Assembly: GCA_020846575.1 (NCBI GenBank) | Contig: JADLDQ010000289.1 | Span: forward strand, 1-7,482 | DNA from: Burkholderiales bacterium | GTDB taxonomy: Bacteria > Pseudomonadota > Gammaproteobacteria > Burkholderiales > SG8-39 | Direction: 5' to 3' | Length of the DNA stretch: 7,482 nucleotides | Shown: in pieces, positions 6,696-7,482 of the stretch | How positions within the stretch are numbered: the stretch's first letter is position 1 | How the letters are laid out: the number at the start of each line of letters is the position of its first letter | The notes under the pieces: model-generated | Databases searched by the model: none | Seen by the model: the letters and a program-made list of their open reading frames with translations, nothing else | Told to the model about the DNA's origin: nothing | Translations under genes and position numbers: made by a program

Positions 6696-6717
6696 CCCTC
6701 TGGCTCCCGCCAGAAAG
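6696..6717 (-). promoter_or_regulatory. Leader hairpin directly upstream of the cbpA start
   Basis: In the minus-strand transcript, UCUGGC (6714-6709), loop GGGA (6708-6705) and GCCAGA (6704-6699) form a perfect 6-bp stem. Two U-G wobbles and one C-G pair (6717-6715 with 6698-6696) can extend it to 9 bp, ending 1 base before the AUG. The better Shine-Dalgarno candidate, GGGAG (6708-6704), lies in the loop and first stem base, and a second purine run AGAGGG lies in the 3' arm. Melting could therefore control ribosome access. The hairpin forms only if transcription starts upstream of about 6717. Confidence 0.4.
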
Positions 6718-6745
6718 ATATTCCGTCACTTGCGACGATTTCAAG
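6715..6745 (-). promoter_or_regulatory. Candidate cbpA promoter, heat-shock (sigma-32) or sigma-70 type
   Basis: The minus strand has CTTGAAA at 6745-6739, identical to the sigma-32 -35 consensus. After 13 bases comes CGGAATAT (6725-6718), which matches CCCCATNT at only four positions. Alternatively, TTGAAA (6744-6739) and TATCTT (6720-6715), 18 bases apart, make a fair sigma-70 promoter. Either would start transcription at about 6713-6708, leaving a very short leader before the ATG at 6694. Heat-shock control suits a J-domain co-chaperone, but the -10 is weak. Confidence 0.5.
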
Positions 6746-6768
6746 CGCTCGCCCGGCGTTGCGAGCGC
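6745..6768. promoter_or_regulatory. Perfect 8-bp inverted repeat abutting the cbpA -35 element
   Basis: On the minus strand, GCGCTCGC (6768-6761), an 8-base spacer and GCGAGCGC (6752-6745) form a perfect inverted repeat whose right arm shares its last base with the CTTGAAA -35 element. Its size, symmetry and position suit an operator. It loosely recalls CIRCE (GCACTC/GAGTGC arms), but the arms and spacing differ, so HrcA binding is not claimed. Confidence 0.4.
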
Positions 6769-6800
6769 CCGCCCGGTGGGCGTGGTCAGGCGAAGGAATG

Positions 6801-6821
6801 CCCCGGGGTCATGACCCGGGG
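6801..6821. other. GGGTCATGACCC palindrome with GC flanks
   Basis: A perfect 12-bp palindrome, GGGTCATGACCC, spans 6806-6817. CCCC (6801-6804) and GGGG (6818-6821) extend the symmetry around one bulged G at 6805. It lies between the repeat-protein gene and the cbpA promoter. It could be a dimeric regulator site or part of the 3' end of the upstream gene; no known regulator site was recognised. Confidence 0.45.
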
Positions 6822-6850
6822 GGGCTGGCGCGGGCGGGGGTTGGCGCGGG
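6818..6850 (+). other. Canonical G-quadruplex motif
   Basis: Four G-runs on the plus strand (6818-6824, 6832-6834, 6836-6840, 6848-6850) are separated by loops of 7, 1 and 7 bases. This satisfies the G3+N1-7 rule. The dodecamer TGGCGCGGGCGG is repeated within it at 6826-6837 and 6842-6853, a 16-bp period. The G-rich strand is the template strand for the minus-strand genes. Chance matches are more common in DNA this GC-rich. Confidence 0.5.
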
Positions 6851-6884
6851 CGGCCGGCGTGGCGCTCGCCGGAGCACGGCGCCG

Positions 6885-6938
6885 CCGGCGCTATGCCGCG
6901 GTGCGCTGCACCACCGGCGCTATGCCGCAGTGCGCTGC
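6885..6938. repeat. Two-copy direct repeat, 25 bp each, 29-bp period, over the end of the repeat-protein gene
   Basis: Copies at 6885-6909 and 6914-6938 both begin CCGGCGCTATGCCGC and end GTGCGCTGC, with one mismatch (G/A) between. The second copy contains the last codons and the TAG stop (6922-6920) of the minus-strand repeat-protein gene; the first copy lies just downstream of it. This looks like a local duplication of the gene's 3' end. It shares GCCGGCGCTA with the complement of the repeat after ubiD. Confidence 0.85.
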
Positions 6939-7482
6939 GGCCCACCGTGTCCGCGGTGCCGGCCGCGGTCGTACTGGCGCAGCTCTATCCCCTTTTCCCT
7001 GGCGCGCTGCTCGATCAGGGCGCGGGTCTCGCTGTGCAGAGCGGCGCGCTCCTGCGGCGTCTGGGCGCTGCGCATCCGCTCGCGAATCCGGGTGCGTTCC
7101 TCCTGCGTGAGCAGCGAGAGCGCGGTTCCGCTCCGCTCCTGCCCGCGCCGCTCCTCGCCGCGCTGCGCCAGCGCGATGCCCTTGTCCTTGGCCCGCTGCT
7201 CGAGCTGCGCCCGGTACTCCTGGCGAATCCGGGCTCGATCCTCGGGGGTCTGCGCATTGCGGGAGCGATCGCGCCAGGCGGCCCGTTCCTCGGGCGTGAA
7301 AAGCGTCGCGCCTGCGCCCCCGTGGTTGCGGGCCCGCTGCGGCAGCGTCACCCCTTGTTCCTGTGCCCGCTGCGCCGTGCGCTCGTGGAACTGCCGCATC
7401 AGCTCGGTGCGCTCTTGGCGAGACTTCGCGTTGCGAAGTTGCTCGCGCATCTGCGCCCGCTCCTCGGGTGTGAACAGCGCCG
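6920..7482 (-). CDS. Tandem-repeat, charged helical protein of unknown function (N-terminus outside window)
   Basis: No function is recognised. The frame is open to the window edge: ten more codons (ALFTPEERAQ) precede the internal ATG at 7450, so that ATG is not the start and the 186 visible residues are a C-terminal part. Three units of about 58-63 residues are clear, beginning near 7477, 7303 and 7114. Each follows the plan L-F/L-T-x-EER, then R(N/S)A, then ER or DR, then QRA-x-x-(K/Q)-G-(I/V)-x-L. The sequence is rich in Arg, Glu, Gln and Ala, lacks hydrophobic segments, and is probably helical or coiled-coil, with a basic Gly/His/Arg tail. The unit resembles the TPEER..R...TPEER..I..E....QRAKEKG motif that I recall from small, often exported proteobacterial proteins of unknown role, but no signal peptide can be seen here. 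Its stop lies in a direct repeat. Confidence 0.8.
   Translation of the reverse strand, partial: ALFTPEERAQMREQLRNAKSRQERTELMRQFHERTAQRAQEQGVTLPQRARNHGGAGATLFTPEERAAWRDRSRNAQTPEDRARIRQEYRAQLEQRAKDKGIALAQRGEERRGQERSGTALSLLTQEERTRIRERMRSAQTPQERAALHSETRALIEQRAREKGIELRQYDRGRHRGHGGPQRTAA

Noticed and set aside
6745..6768. CIRCE element (HrcA operator)
   Set aside because: The arms resemble CIRCE only at GC-CTC/GAG-GC positions, and the arm length and spacer do not fit TTAGCACTC-N9-GAGTGCTAA.
6691..6945. 84-codon minus-strand frame over the cbpA upstream region
   Set aside because: It is composed of intergenic repeat and promoter sequence, is Pro/Arg/Ala-rich, and has no ribosome site or family resemblance.

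Overview
The window is a very GC-rich stretch of an ordinary proteobacterial chromosome. The ubiquinone genes, the recG-ubiA linkage and the paired cbpA/cbpM chaperone genes fit a betaproteobacterium best. That placement is inferred from gene content and protein resemblance, not from a database search. No phage, integrase, insertion sequence, CRISPR array, tRNA or rRNA is visible.

Left half, plus strand: the 3' part of recG (cut by the window edge), then ubiA and ubiD. UbiA prenylates 4-hydroxybenzoate, and UbiD carries out a later decarboxylation in ubiquinone synthesis. The two genes are 7 bp apart and look co-transcribed. ubiC, which supplies the 4-hydroxybenzoate, and ubiX, which makes UbiD's flavin cofactor, are not in the window.

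Middle: ubiD converges with dacB across about 190 bp. This gap holds a GC-rich tandem repeat whose first copy contains the ubiD stop codon, followed by a short hairpin. Such structures could separate the two converging transcripts.

Right half, minus strand, in transcription order: a repeat protein of unknown function that enters from the right edge, then a 225-bp control region, cbpA (DnaJ-like co-chaperone), cbpM (its modulator) and dacB (penicillin-binding protein 4, a periplasmic peptidoglycan hydrolase). cbpA and cbpM are 6 bp apart and form an operon. dacB follows after about 100 bp that contain a hairpin, so it may be read through from cbpAM or transcribed separately.

The genes are mostly routine; the less ordinary content is between them. 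The cbpA upstream region stacks a heat-shock-like promoter, a perfect inverted repeat touching its -35 element, and a leader hairpin that could cover the start site. Farther upstream lie a palindrome and a canonical G-quadruplex motif. Two unrelated genes, ubiD and the repeat protein, end with the same nine bases, TAGCGCCGG, inside local repeats. This suggests a stop-codon-associated, REP-like repeat family. The repeat protein, with at least three roughly 60-residue units, is the only gene here whose role I cannot name.
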